Source: Thermoleophilia bacterium (lineage in GTDB: Bacteria; Actinomycetota; Thermoleophilia; RBG-16-64-13). Taken from it: 64,000 bases of DNA. The position numbers were made by a program, and so were the translations under genes. Within the stretch, counting starts at the first letter, position 1, and each line of letters opens with the position of its first letter. Of the stretch, positions 34,138 through 42,612 are shown one piece after another. The stretch spans positions 3,430,822 through 3,494,821 of the forward strand of contig JAOSKU010000001.1 of the NCBI GenBank assembly GCA_027493445.1. Reading direction: 5' to 3'. The notes under the pieces were generated by a model. It ran no database searches. It was not told the DNA's origin and worked only from the letters and a program-made list of their open reading frames with translations.

Positions 34138-34386
34138 ACCGGCTCCTTCCTGTGCCTCCGGTTCGAGGGATTCCTCCGAGCCGAGGCTGGACCCGCCCTT
34201 CACCAAGCGTTGACGCGAGCCGACCTCGACACTCCCGGCACGTACGTTTATTGCACAGCCGACGGCCTTTTGCCAGCCACCTATGACACAAGTGCTGCCG
34301 GCAGCCGACGCACTCTACGCGGTCACGCCCATGACGTGGCTCTCGACGCGGGAATCTGTGTGAGCGTGCCGGACCACCGCGAGGCC

Positions 34387-34612
34387 AGAGCTCGTTTCGC
34401 AATGACGCTTCGCGCTCAGGTCGCGATGGGCGCGGGCGAGGCCAGGACGCAGGGAGCGGGCGTAGCGGAGCTACGGACGTGACCGAGGACACCGCATCGG
34501 GCCGCCCAGTGCGGCCGCGGCCGCCAAGGCTTCGTTGTGAAACGAGCTCCCCGGACGCAGGGAGCGCACATGGCGGACCTACGGGCGTGACCGAGGACGC
34601 CGCATCATGCCG
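34387..34612. repeat. Dispersed palindromic repeat, full unit plus half unit (copy 3)
   Basis: A full unit runs 34387-34550, from GAGCTCGTTTCGCAATGACG to CGTTGTGAAACGAGCTC. It contains the core hairpin CGTAGC-GGA-GCTACG (near 34461) and GACCGAGGACACCGCATCGG. A second, right-truncated unit (34551-34612) overlaps the 3' end of the neighbouring exchanger gene. The 250 bases before it (34138-34386) hold nothing recognisable. Confidence 0.8.
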
Positions 34613-35790
34613 TCGGGGGCTACCGCGCGGAGAGCGGCCAGCAACATACGGCGCTCACGCATGATCAGGAAGGCCGCCAGGATCAAGTAGACGACCGAGA
34701 ATACCACTCGGACCTCCGGCTGCGGAAAGGCGAACTGGACACCGAAGAGCGCCAGGAGGGTCCACGCCTCGCGGAGCCGGAAGCGCAGATTGAGCAGCAT
34801 GGCGAAACCGAGCACGGTCTGGGCCGCGGTGAGCAAGAACTCCTCGTTCTGGCGCGCGTCCAGGGCCAGGGCCAAACCCCCGCCCCCAGCCAGGTGGGCA
34901 AGGGGGATGCTCCCCACGAGCAGGGTCCATTGGTTGACCTTGGACGAGAGGAGGGTACCGAGGGCGGCGTCCTGCCTGCCCCGGAAGGCAAGGAGGGCGG
35001 CCACCAGGAACTCGGGAGTCTCGGAGGCCAGCGGGGCCAGCCACTGCACGAGCAGGAACTCGTCGAGGCCCAGCTCGGCTCCCGATTCGACCAGGGCATG
35101 CGCGAAGGGTTCCGCCGAGGCCAGGATGAAGGCCCCCGCGGCGATAAAGAAGCCAACGACCGCCGCTCGTCGCCGGGCGCGGGGTAAGACCCCCAGCGCG
35201 GCGGCCACGCCGATCAGCTCGGGCTCGCTGCGCTCCTGGCGGGCCACCTTCCCGATGTAGAGGGCGAAGAGCGCCAGCAGGACGACCGTGTCGAGAAGGC
35301 TGATCCGCCCGGTGAGCGGGATGAGGAAGGCGTAGGCCCCGGCGGCTACCAGGAAGCCGAGCTCCACACGCCGCCGGGGTTCGAGGGTCAGGGGACGCTG
35401 CCGCTCGCGCCGCCGCTTCAGGCCCCAGGCAAAGACGAAGGCCACCACCGGCCAACCCAGTCCCAGCAGCAGCCGGTTGCTGCCCGTCATGTTGGCGGCC
35501 GCGTACTGCGCATACTCGGGGCGAGTTCCCGATGCGTAGGCGAAGTAGAGGTCGACCGCGTACTCGGGCAGCACGGCGATCAGGGCCAGTACGGCCGTGG
35601 CCAGGCTAGCCGAGATGTCGATCTGGGCGGCTTCCGCGGCCCAGGCCAGCAGGAAGGCGGCCCCCACGATGGCCGACCCGAAGGCCACCAGCGATATCAG
35701 GGGTGGAAGCTCGACTCCCGCCAGGCGCAGCACCAGGGCTGGGAGTGAGACGAGCAGGGCGACGGCGGCTTTGACATGCCAGGGGAGCAA
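34579..35790 (-). CDS. CaCA-superfamily sodium/calcium-type exchanger
   Basis: A 403-aa membrane antiporter with two alpha repeats: ALIAVLPEYAVDLYFAY (first) and APLASETPEFLVAALLA with SSKVNQWTLL (second). The acidic residues within each repeat are the ion-binding Glu of the family. About ten to eleven membrane segments are visible. TTG start with GGAGGAGGT upstream. The last residues, MMRRPRSRP, are encoded by the dispersed repeat, so the insertion replaced the native C-terminus; the core is intact. Confidence 0.85.
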   Translation of the reverse strand: MLPWHVKAAVALLVSLPALVLRLAGVELPPLISLVAFGSAIVGAAFLLAWAAEAAQIDISASLATAVLALIAVLPEYAVDLYFAYASGTRPEYAQYAAANMTGSNRLLLGLGWPVVAFVFAWGLKRRRERQRPLTLEPRRRVELGFLVAAGAYAFLIPLTGRISLLDTVVLLALFALYIGKVARQERSEPELIGVAAALGVLPRARRRAAVVGFFIAAGAFILASAEPFAHALVESGAELGLDEFLLVQWLAPLASETPEFLVAALLAFRGRQDAALGTLLSSKVNQWTLLVGSIPLAHLAGGGGLALALDARQNEEFLLTAAQTVLGFAMLLNLRFRLREAWTLLALFGVQFAFPQPEVRVVFSVVYLILAAFLIMRERRMLLAALRAVAPDGMMRRPRSRP

Positions 35791-36012
35791 CGGGTGCGAC
35801 CTCCTCCGTGTACAGGGCCGGGTCGCCGCGCGGCGGAAAGCACCTTTGCGCTACAGGACCCGGCTGGTTCGACCGGACGAAGGTCTCGTTCGCCTCGACT
35901 GTGAGGTGGAGCACCGGGCCTCGCGGCCGTGATGTCGGCAACCCCGGCTCCGCACAGGCGGAGCGAACTACTCCCCAACGCTCAGCAGGATAGCAGGTCT
36001 TGGGGTTCGCCG

Positions 36013-36990
36013 CTACGTGCGAGGTGGCTCGGGCCGCTTGCCGGGCGCGGGCTGGGTCGAGACCGGGGTCTGGGTCTGGCTCTGTGCCCCCGTATCTGTC
36101 GTCTTCCGGCGCACGCGCACCGATTTCGAGTCGGGCCGGATGCGCACGCCGTGCCGGCGGGCGTACACCTGGGTGAACTCAGCTCCGAACAGGACGATCT
36201 GGGCCGAGTAGTAGATCCAGATCAGCAGCACCACCAACGACCCGGCGGCTCCATAGCTAGAGCCTGCGGTGCTGTGGCCGAGATAGAGGCCGATCAGCAG
36301 ATTCCCCGTGGCGAAGAGCGCAGCCGTTACCCCGGCGCCGACCCACACGTCGCGCCAGCGAATAATCGCGTCGGGGAGGATCTTGAATGTCAGGGCGAAG
36401 AGCAGGGTGAAGAGTGCCAGCGAGAAGAGCAGGTTGAGCACTCGTAAAGCGGCCTCCGGGCCAGCAACGGCTCCTCCGACAGCCTGAGCCACGGCAGTCA
36501 GTCCCGCGCTGATCACGAAGGAAGCCAGCAGGAGCAACCCGATGCCCAGAATGGCGGCGAAGGAGAGCAGGCGATCCTCCACGACCGCTCGGACCGCCCG
36601 CCCGGGTTTGGGTGCGAGCCCCCAGATCTCGTTCAAAGCCCCCTGGAGCTGAGCGAAAACCCCGGTAGCGCCGAACAGCACGGCGGCAATGCTCACGACA
36701 GTACCGATGATCCCCGAGGAGCGTGTGCCGGCATTACGAAGTACGGTCTCCACTGCGCTTGCGCCGGTGTCCCCTGCGAGGCGCCGGGTTTCCTCGACCA
36801 GTGTCTGGCGGGCCACATCGCCGGCCACGACAAGGCTTACGAGACTGACCACCAGGAGTAGGAGTGGGGCAAGAGAGAGCAGTGTGTAGAAGGCCAGTGC
36901 GGCGGCATGGCGGGGAACCTTGTCGTCGAGCCACTCTCTGGCTGTCTCTTTCAGGAGGTCGGTTATCGTCTGTGCCCGCTGATGCCACAC
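36013..36990 (-). CDS. YihY/BrkB-family inner-membrane protein
   Basis: A 325-aa protein with about six membrane segments. The family start (AAALAFYTLLSLAPLLLL) and the later AAGSLVVLLIWIYYSAQIVLFGAEFTQVYA are clear YihY/BrkB hallmarks. The basic, Thr/Pro-rich C-terminal tail is cytoplasmic and probably disordered. The function of the family is not settled. It was once called ribonuclease BN in error. The ATG lies 9 nt after the helicase stop, so they are probably co-transcribed. Confidence 0.88.
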   Translation of the reverse strand: MWHQRAQTITDLLKETAREWLDDKVPRHAAALAFYTLLSLAPLLLLVVSLVSLVVAGDVARQTLVEETRRLAGDTGASAVETVLRNAGTRSSGIIGTVVSIAAVLFGATGVFAQLQGALNEIWGLAPKPGRAVRAVVEDRLLSFAAILGIGLLLLASFVISAGLTAVAQAVGGAVAGPEAALRVLNLLFSLALFTLLFALTFKILPDAIIRWRDVWVGAGVTAALFATGNLLIGLYLGHSTAGSSYGAAGSLVVLLIWIYYSAQIVLFGAEFTQVYARRHGVRIRPDSKSVRVRRKTTDTGAQSQTQTPVSTQPAPGKRPEPPRT

Positions 36991-36999
36991 GAGATCGCG

Positions 37000-38433
37000 T
37001 TACCTCGAGCCCTGGTACGTCTTCCACCGGTGTCCTGCCCGGTGCGGCACAGAGCGGAAACGGACCACGCGCGCCGGCGCGCTCTCAGCCGCCTCGGCGT
37101 CCCGCCCCGCTGTGATGACCCCGGCCGTCAGTGTGCTTCCGAGTTGCGCGGGGGTGCTTCGCTCCCCGGGTCGGCTCGGGCGCTGATCGCTTCGCCAACG
37201 CCCCGCGCCGGCGGTCTGTCTCGAGCCGCCGGAACTGACGGAGCCGCCGGCAGGTTTCGAACTGCCGGCGGGCCGTGTTCCCGCCACATTCCTGCCCGGA
37301 TCGGGCAAGGTCCGTTGGGCGTAGGCGAAGCCCTCCACGTCGTGGCAAGGCAGCCTCGTGCCGATCAGCCGTTCTATGTCGCGGAGCTCCTGCAGCTCCT
37401 CTTCGGACATGAAGCTGATGGCGGTGCCCGCCGCGCCGGCCCGAGCCGTTCGTCCGATGCGGTGCACGTAGTCGGGCGCGCTGACCGGCAGGTCGTAGTT
37501 GATCACGTGCGAGATGCCCTGGACGTCGATACCCCGGGCCACGATGTCGGTGGCCACCAGCACACGGTAGGTGCCTTGCTTGAAGCCGTCGAGAGCCCGC
37601 TGGCGCTGCGCCTGGCTGCGGTTGGAGTGGATGGCGGCGCCGCGGATGCTGCTCCGTTCCAGCTGGCGGCAGACTTTGTCGGCTCGGTGTTTGGTGCGGG
37701 TGAACACCAGCACCCGGTCGAGCTGGTGCTTCTCCAGCAGGCGCACGAGGAGGTCGGTCTTCTGCTGTCCGTTCACCGGGTAGACCGCCTGTTCGATGGC
37801 GTCCACGGGCGTGGCGCTGGGCGCGACCTCCAACCGGGCCGGATCGCGCAGGGTGGAGCCGGCCATCCGCATCACGTCGCCGGAGAGGGTGGCCGAGAAG
37901 AGCATGGTCTGCCGGTCGGTGGGGAGCAGAGCCATGATGCGGCGCACGTCGGGCCAGAAACCCATATCGAGCATGCGATCGGCCTCGTCGAGAACCAGCA
38001 GCCGTACCTGGCTCAGGTCGACGTCGCCCTGCCCGTGCAGATCAAGCAGCCTCCCCGGCGTGGCCACCAGCAACTCGACGCCTTGGCGCAGCCGGTCTGC
38101 CTGCGGAGAGTAGCCGACCCCTCCGTAGACGGCGGCTACCCGCTGGCCCGTGAAACGCGCGCAGCCACGGGCAACGTCGTCGATCTGGCCGGCCAGCTCC
38201 CGGGTGGGGGTCACGACAAGGGTACCCAGCCCCCGGCGCCGGCCTGTGCGCTGCAGGGCGGGGAGGATAAAGGCGGCGGTCTTGCCTGTACCGGTCTGGG
38301 CGCAGCCCACCACGTCACGCCCGGCGAGGGCAAGCGGGATCGCTTGCTCCTGGATGGGGGTGGGGCGCTCGTATCCGAGCGTGCGGACAGCTTTCAGAAG
38401 GCCTGCTTCCAGGCCGAGGGCGGAGAATGGCAT
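37000..38433 (-). CDS. DEAD-box ATP-dependent RNA helicase
   Basis: A 477-aa RhlE/CsdA-type helicase. The motifs are in order: Q motif (GYERPTPIQEQAIP), I AQTGTGKT, Ia PTRELA, II DEAD, III SAT, IV VFTRTKH, V ATDIVARGID and VI HRIGRTAR. A Gly/Ser/Arg-rich, probably RNA-binding tail follows residue 385 or so. It unwinds RNA in ribosome assembly or mRNA decay. The ATG at 38433 is chosen for AAGGAG 5 nt upstream and because it directly precedes FSALGL, the usual start; the upstream extension to 38562 is not family-like. Confidence 0.93.
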   Translation of the reverse strand: MPFSALGLEAGLLKAVRTLGYERPTPIQEQAIPLALAGRDVVGCAQTGTGKTAAFILPALQRTGRRRGLGTLVVTPTRELAGQIDDVARGCARFTGQRVAAVYGGVGYSPQADRLRQGVELLVATPGRLLDLHGQGDVDLSQVRLLVLDEADRMLDMGFWPDVRRIMALLPTDRQTMLFSATLSGDVMRMAGSTLRDPARLEVAPSATPVDAIEQAVYPVNGQQKTDLLVRLLEKHQLDRVLVFTRTKHRADKVCRQLERSSIRGAAIHSNRSQAQRQRALDGFKQGTYRVLVATDIVARGIDVQGISHVINYDLPVSAPDYVHRIGRTARAGAAGTAISFMSEEELQELRDIERLIGTRLPCHDVEGFAYAQRTLPDPGRNVAGTRPAGSSKPAGGSVSSGGSRQTAGAGRWRSDQRPSRPGERSTPAQLGSTLTAGVITAGRDAEAAESAPARVVRFRSVPHRAGHRWKTYQGSR

Positions 38434-38582
38434 CGAGCTCCTTGCCGTGCGTCTCACGTGGATCGCACTGCGGTCATAGACGCAGTTGATCCGATCGAGT
38501 CTCAGGGAAAAGAGCGCGCGGGACAACCGAGTCTTCGGTGGTGTGGGCCCAGTATAGCTCATCGAGTCGCAGGGGGTGACGT

Positions 38583-38853
38583 GGAGCTCGGCTCGAAACG
38601 AAGCCCCGGCCCCCAGGCCGCCCTGGGCGGGGCGATGCGGTGTCCTCGGTCACGTCCGTAGCTCTGCTACGCCCGCTCCCTGCGTCCGGGGAGCTCGTTT
38701 CACAACGAAGCCTTGGCGGCCGCGGCCGCACTGGGCGGCGCGATGCGGCGTCCTCGGTCACGTCCGTAGCTCCGCTACGCCCGCTCCCTGCGTCCTTGCC
38801 TCGCCCGCACCCAGCGCACCCTGGCGGCGAGGCGTCATTCCGAACCGAGCTCC
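38583..38853. repeat. Dispersed palindromic repeat, tandem double unit, inverted orientation (copy 4)
   Basis: Two units in reverse orientation relative to copy 3. Boundaries are GAGCTCGGCTCGAAACGAAG on the left and GTCATTCCGAACCGAGCTCC on the right. Each unit has the core hairpin GTAGC-N3-GCTAC and the GATGCGG...CCTCGGTCACGTCC block. It lies just before the heliorhodopsin gene and is inverted relative to copy 5 on the other side. The rest of the gap 38434-38946 shows only promoter-like sequence. Confidence 0.82.
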
Positions 38854-38946
38854 GGTCTGGCGCTCTTGTCGCTGGCCGAACTGTTTGTCCGGCTTTGCTC
38901 GGGGTGATAAGCGAAAGCAACCAATTGTCCGGAAGGGAGTGGAGTG

Positions 38947-39705
38947 ATGACTGAGTTCGACGCGCCCATCCGACGTCTGCGTCTGTACAACCTGATCATG
39001 GGTGCCCTTCATGCGGCGCAAGGCGTGGCGATCCTGATCCTGGCCAACGATTTCAGCCTTCCGGTGACCGCGACGTTCATGCAGGGTCCTCCCGGGAGTG
39101 CGCGGCCGGAGCCCACCAGCCTTTTCGATATCCGGATCGCCTGGGGAGTGATCGCCTTCGTGTTCCTGTCGGCATTGGCCCACTTCGTGATCGCCTCCCC
39201 CGGTGTTTTCGGGTGGTACGCGCGGAACCTGCTGCGCACGCGCAACTACGCCCGCTGGATCGAGTACTCCGTGAGCTCCTCGATCATGGTGGTGTTGATC
39301 GCCATGCTGACCGGCATCGGCGACGTCGCCGCACTGGGAGCCATATTCGGCGTGAACACCGCCATGATCCTCTTCGGGCTGCTGATGGAGCACTATGAGA
39401 AGCCGGGAAGGCCCAACTGGCTGTCCTTCTGGTTCGGCCTGTTCGCCGGAGCCGTCCCCTGGATCGTGATCGGCGTCTACCTATGGAGCCCGACCATCGC
39501 GGCCGAGCCTCCGGGGTTCGTGTACGCCATCTTCATATCGATCTTTCTGTTCTTCAACAGCTTCGCTATCAATATGGCACTGCAGTACAGGCGCGTCGGG
39601 CCGTGGCGGGACTACCTGTTCGGCGAGCGCGCCTACGTGCTGCTGAGCCTGGTAGCCAAGTCGGCGCTCGCCTGGCAGGTGTTCGGCAGTACGCTGGCGA
39701 GTTAG
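38947..39705 (+). CDS. Heliorhodopsin
   Basis: A 252-aa seven-helix retinal protein. Lys238 in SLVAKSALAWQ (helix 7) is the retinal Schiff-base lysine and Glu106 in RWIEYSVSSSIM (helix 3) the counterion. His22 and His79 match the two buried histidines of the type heliorhodopsin 48C12, and Ser234 precedes the lysine as in that protein. Other family blocks are FGVNTAMILFG, VPWIVIGVY and NMALQYRRVGPWRDYL. Heliorhodopsins orient with the N-terminus inside and show slow photocycles; their role is still debated. ATG 38947 (GGGAGTGGAG upstream) is preferred to GTG 38944. The gene stands alone between inverted repeat copies. Retinal-synthesis genes are not in the window. Confidence 0.95.
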   Translation: MTEFDAPIRRLRLYNLIMGALHAAQGVAILILANDFSLPVTATFMQGPPGSARPEPTSLFDIRIAWGVIAFVFLSALAHFVIASPGVFGWYARNLLRTRNYARWIEYSVSSSIMVVLIAMLTGIGDVAALGAIFGVNTAMILFGLLMEHYEKPGRPNWLSFWFGLFAGAVPWIVIGVYLWSPTIAAEPPGFVYAIFISIFLFFNSFAINMALQYRRVGPWRDYLFGERAYVLLSLVAKSALAWQVFGSTLAS

Positions 39706-40031
39706 CAGGCCGTTGAAGAATGACGCTTCGCCGCCGGGGCGCGCTGGGCGAGTGCAAGGCCAGAGCTCGTTGCACAATGACGCTTCGCGGTCAGGCCGCG
39801 ATGGGCGGGGGCGAGGCAAGGACGCAGGGAGCGGGCGTAGCGGAGCTACGGACGTGACCGAGGACGCCGCATCGCACCGGCCAGTGCGGCCGCGGCCGCC
39901 AAGGCTTCGTTGTGAAACGAGCTCCCCGGACGCAGGGAGCGTTCGTGACGGCGCTACGGGCGCGACCGAGGACGAGGCATAGCGCCGTCCAGTGCTGCCC
40001 GGTGGCCGGGGCTTCGTTCTTCAACGGCCTC
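39706..40031. repeat. Dispersed palindromic repeat, nested composite (copy 5)
   Basis: Outer terminal inverted repeats are perfect over 14 bp: AGGCCGTTGAAGAA (39707-39720) and TTCTTCAACGGCCT (40017-40030). An inner unit bounded by GAGCTCGTTGCACAATGA and TCGTTGTGAAACGAGCTC is nested inside. Flanks are TTAG (39702-39705, the heliorhodopsin stop) and CTAG (40032-40035). The two flanks resemble a target-site duplication. Confidence 0.82.
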
Positions 40032-40159
40032 CTAGAGGCGGGGCGGTACACCGGCGAGCTGGAGATGGTCGCTTCGCCCCGCACGCGGTGCGGTCTCCCC
40101 GCGCCTTTCGGGCGACTGCTCAGCCGGGGAGTCGACCGGCAGCTGATAGACTGTCGTTC

Positions 40160-41152
40160 ATGGAGCTAGGGGATCGGGCGGTCGCGCCCATCGACGATGC
40201 GCAGCCGGCTCTCGTCCCGCGAGAGAATGCGGCGGCGCACCGACCCGTGGCCGGGCTGAGCGCCACGGCCGGGCTGACCCTGCTCTCCCTCTGCGCCTTG
40301 TGGGGCCTGAACTTTGTGGCCATCAAAGTCGGAAACAACGGGTTCCCGCCCATGCTGGCCGCCGCCTTGCGCTCGGTGGGTGCCGCCGTGCTGATCGGAG
40401 TGTGGGCCGTGGCTCGCCGCCAGCGTCTGGGCGGTCCGCCTCGACTCCTGCTGCACGGAACGGTGACCGGGTTCCTCTTCGCGCTCGAGTTCATCTTCCT
40501 GTATGCCGGCACCAGCTACACCTCGGCGTCGCGGGCAACCCTCCTGGTGTACACCAGCCCCTTCTGGGTCGCTCTGGGGGCGCACTGGCTTCTGCCTGGC
40601 GATCGGCTGAGGGCGGTCAAGATCGGGGGTCTGGCTCTGTCGTTCTTGGGCGTGCTGGCGGTATTCCGCGCGCCGGGGGGCGGGCTGGCTCCCAGCCACC
40701 TCCGGGGCGACGTGCTCGAGGTCTGCGCTGCCATTTCATGGGCGGCGACCACGCTGTACATCAAGCGTTTCATTCAGCCCTTCGGGGTGAGTCCCCTGCA
40801 AACTCTCTTCTACCAAGTGGCCTTCTCCGCGCCCCTGCTCGTGTTCGCGGCGGTGGTGGCCGGACAGGCCCAGCCGGAAGCCTGGCGCCTGGATTCGGTG
40901 CTTGCGCTCGTCTACCAGACAGTGGTGGTCGCGACATTCAGCTACCTGGTCTGGTTTTGGCTCCTGCAGCGCAACCAGGCTTCGGCGCTGCACTCGTTCA
41001 CCTTCTTCGCTCCGCTCTTCGGTGTGATCTTCGCGGGCTTTCTCCTCGGGGACCACCTCCCGCTCCTGCTGTGGGCCGGCCTCGCTCTGGTCGCCGCCGG
41101 AACCTACCTGGTGAATCGGTCCCCGCGGAGAGGCTCCACTGCCCGTGCCTGA
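40160..41152 (+). CDS. EamA/DMT-family transporter
   Basis: A 330-aa drug/metabolite transporter with ten predicted helices in two EamA repeats; LTLLSLCALWGLNFVAIKVG opens the first. Later blocks include YTSPFWVALGAHWLL and FAPLFGVIFAGFLLGD. Family members export amino acids, nucleotides or drugs; the substrate is unknown. The ATG at 40160 precedes MELGDRAV and lacks a strong ribosome site, so the start is less certain. It follows the heliorhodopsin and repeat copy 5, and overlaps the start of a broken peptidase gene by 8 nt. Confidence 0.85.
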   Translation: MELGDRAVAPIDDAQPALVPRENAAAHRPVAGLSATAGLTLLSLCALWGLNFVAIKVGNNGFPPMLAAALRSVGAAVLIGVWAVARRQRLGGPPRLLLHGTVTGFLFALEFIFLYAGTSYTSASRATLLVYTSPFWVALGAHWLLPGDRLRAVKIGGLALSFLGVLAVFRAPGGGLAPSHLRGDVLEVCAAISWAATTLYIKRFIQPFGVSPLQTLFYQVAFSAPLLVFAAVVAGQAQPEAWRLDSVLALVYQTVVVATFSYLVWFWLLQRNQASALHSFTFFAPLFGVIFAGFLLGDHLPLLLWAGLALVAAGTYLVNRSPRRGSTARA

Positions 41153-41640
41153 GGACGCCGCGCTGGAGCCGCGGCTGCTGCGCAACAATGCCGCCTGGAC
41201 CGCGCGGGCCCGGGAGTGTGTGGCCTTGGCGCGGGCGGCGCTCGAGGCCGATCCACCCAGTATCCTCTGCGCTCCTATCGCGGCTTGTAGCGGTGGGCGA
41301 GGAGTGGGTTCTCGAATACCGAGCCACGCCATCTCCGCACGTCGCGGCGGTCGAGCAAAGGGGCCACCGGGTGCGGGTCTCGGGGTGTATCGACGACGGT
41401 GCGGCGTGCCGGACGGCCCTCGAACGGTGGCTCACCCGCAAGGCGCGGCGTCATCTCCGGCTCTGGCTGGCGGTGCTGAGCTGGGAGCAGGGGCTCTCCT
41501 TCGCGAGGGTGGTCGTGCGTGGACAGCGCACCCGTTGGGGCAGCTGTTCGCGCGGCGGGAGCCGGGTTGCGATCAGCTGCGCCGCGAGCTTCGCCAGGCC
41601 CGCCGGCATGTTGCCCGGTGGGCCTGGCTCCGCGGGGCGT
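41145..41640 (+). pseudogene. Truncated YgjP/DUF45 metal-dependent hydrolase
   Basis: The N-terminal half of a YgjP-like metallopeptidase is recognisable: RRHLRLWLAVLSWEQGLSFARVVV-type sequence and then GQRTRWGSCS, the family hallmark. The frame changes once near 41270-41290. The HExxH zinc motif that should follow WGSCS is missing, and at 41645 a dispersed repeat begins. Unlike the homopolymer cases, this gene has lost its catalytic half and is a true remnant, probably through insertion or recombination at the repeat. Confidence 0.65.
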
Positions 41641-41644
41641 GATG

Positions 41645-41953
41645 TTCCACCCCGCCGCGGCCGCCCTGGCCGGGGCGATGCGGTGTCCTCGGTCGCGTCC
41701 GTAGCGCTGCTACGCCCGCTCCCTGCAGGGGGGGAGCTCGTTTCGCAACGAAGCCCCGGCCCCCAGGCCGCCCTGGGCGGGGCGATGCGGTGTCCTCGGT
41801 CACGTCCGTAGCTCCGCTACGCCCGCTCCCTGCGTTCGTGCCTCGCCCGCGCCCATCGCGACCTGACCGCGAAGCGTCATTGCGAAACGAGCTCTGGCCT
41901 CGCCCGCACCCAGCGCGCCCTGACGGCGAGGCGTCATTCCGAGCCGAGCTCCT
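41645..41953. repeat. Dispersed palindromic repeat, multiple units (copy 6)
   Basis: Two units and an extra arm in the same orientation as copy 4. They contain GTAGCGCTGCTAC and GTAGCTCCGCTAC core hairpins, GAGCTCGTTTCGCAACGAAG, and a right end GTCATTCCGAGCCGAGCTC followed by CTAG. The CTAG includes the stop codon of the YidB-like gene. The left edge cuts the YgjP-like gene. Confidence 0.8.
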
Positions 41954-42461
41954 AGTGCCCCAGTTGCGCTTTGAGGTGCTTCGTCAGCGAATCGGCATCG
42001 GGGAGCCTGCCCTCGGGCGTCACCTTGTCGACGAGCTTGGGAAGGGCATCGGCCAGTTGGGAAGCGGCTACCTCCGCCGGGACGCCCAGCCTCTGAGCGA
42101 TGTCGGCGATCGTGTCGGAGCCCAGGGCCGAGGTCAGACGGCTGCCTGACACCGGCATGTTGTCGCCCGTTCCGATCCAGGTGTCGACGAACTCCCCGAG
42201 ACCCTGGGAGCGGAGCCTGTCGACCAGACCCTTCAGGTTGCCACCATCCTCTCCGATGAGCTGCATCGCGGCCGCCTCGATCGAGTCGAGCCGGCCGGCG
42301 CCGCCGCCAGCCGCCGTTGCGTCGGCCGCTGTTCGGGGCATCCCTGCAGGCGGCGCTTGCGGTGGTGCGGTAGGCGGCGTCGGCTGCGGCGCTACCCGCG
42401 CGGTCTGCTCGGGCGCCGCACGTCCACCGAAGAGCGAGCGGAGTCGATCCATGAGTCCCAT
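41952..42461 (-). CDS. YidB-like protein (DUF937)
   Basis: A 169-aa protein with a Pro/Ala/Thr-rich linker (about 20-55) after a short N-terminus and a DUF937/YidB domain. The latter shows LVDRLRSQGLGEFVDTWIGTG and LAQRLGVPAEVAASQLADALPKLVDKVTPEG, which are well conserved in the family. The function is unknown. The ATG at 42461 has GGGGAGG upstream. The stop codon lies at the boundary of repeat copy 6. Confidence 0.85.
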   Translation of the reverse strand: MGLMDRLRSLFGGRAAPEQTARVAPQPTPPTAPPQAPPAGMPRTAADATAAGGGAGRLDSIEAAAMQLIGEDGGNLKGLVDRLRSQGLGEFVDTWIGTGDNMPVSGSRLTSALGSDTIADIAQRLGVPAEVAASQLADALPKLVDKVTPEGRLPDADSLTKHLKAQLGH

Positions 42462-42612
42462 GCTGACCTCCCCTGATGGTTTCCCCGGCCGTGCCTTACC
42501 CTCGGAACAGTATCATCAATCAGGGAGGTGCCGGAGGCTGCACCGGCGTGCCCGGGTCGGTCGACTACCAGCGGGCGGCCTTCCGCGGCGGTGAGTGTAT
42601 ATTCCATGCACG

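Noticed and set aside
36907..38661. A 584-codon + strand frame opposite the DEAD-box helicase
   Set aside because: Low-complexity shadow of the helicase; its end comes from repeat copy 4. All helicase motifs are on the minus strand.
41790..42149. Open frame beginning within repeat copy 6 and similar Pro/Arg-rich frames in other copies
   Set aside because: The shared peptides (for example VTSVAPLRPLPA) come from the repeat DNA itself, occur in both orientations and lack ribosome sites.
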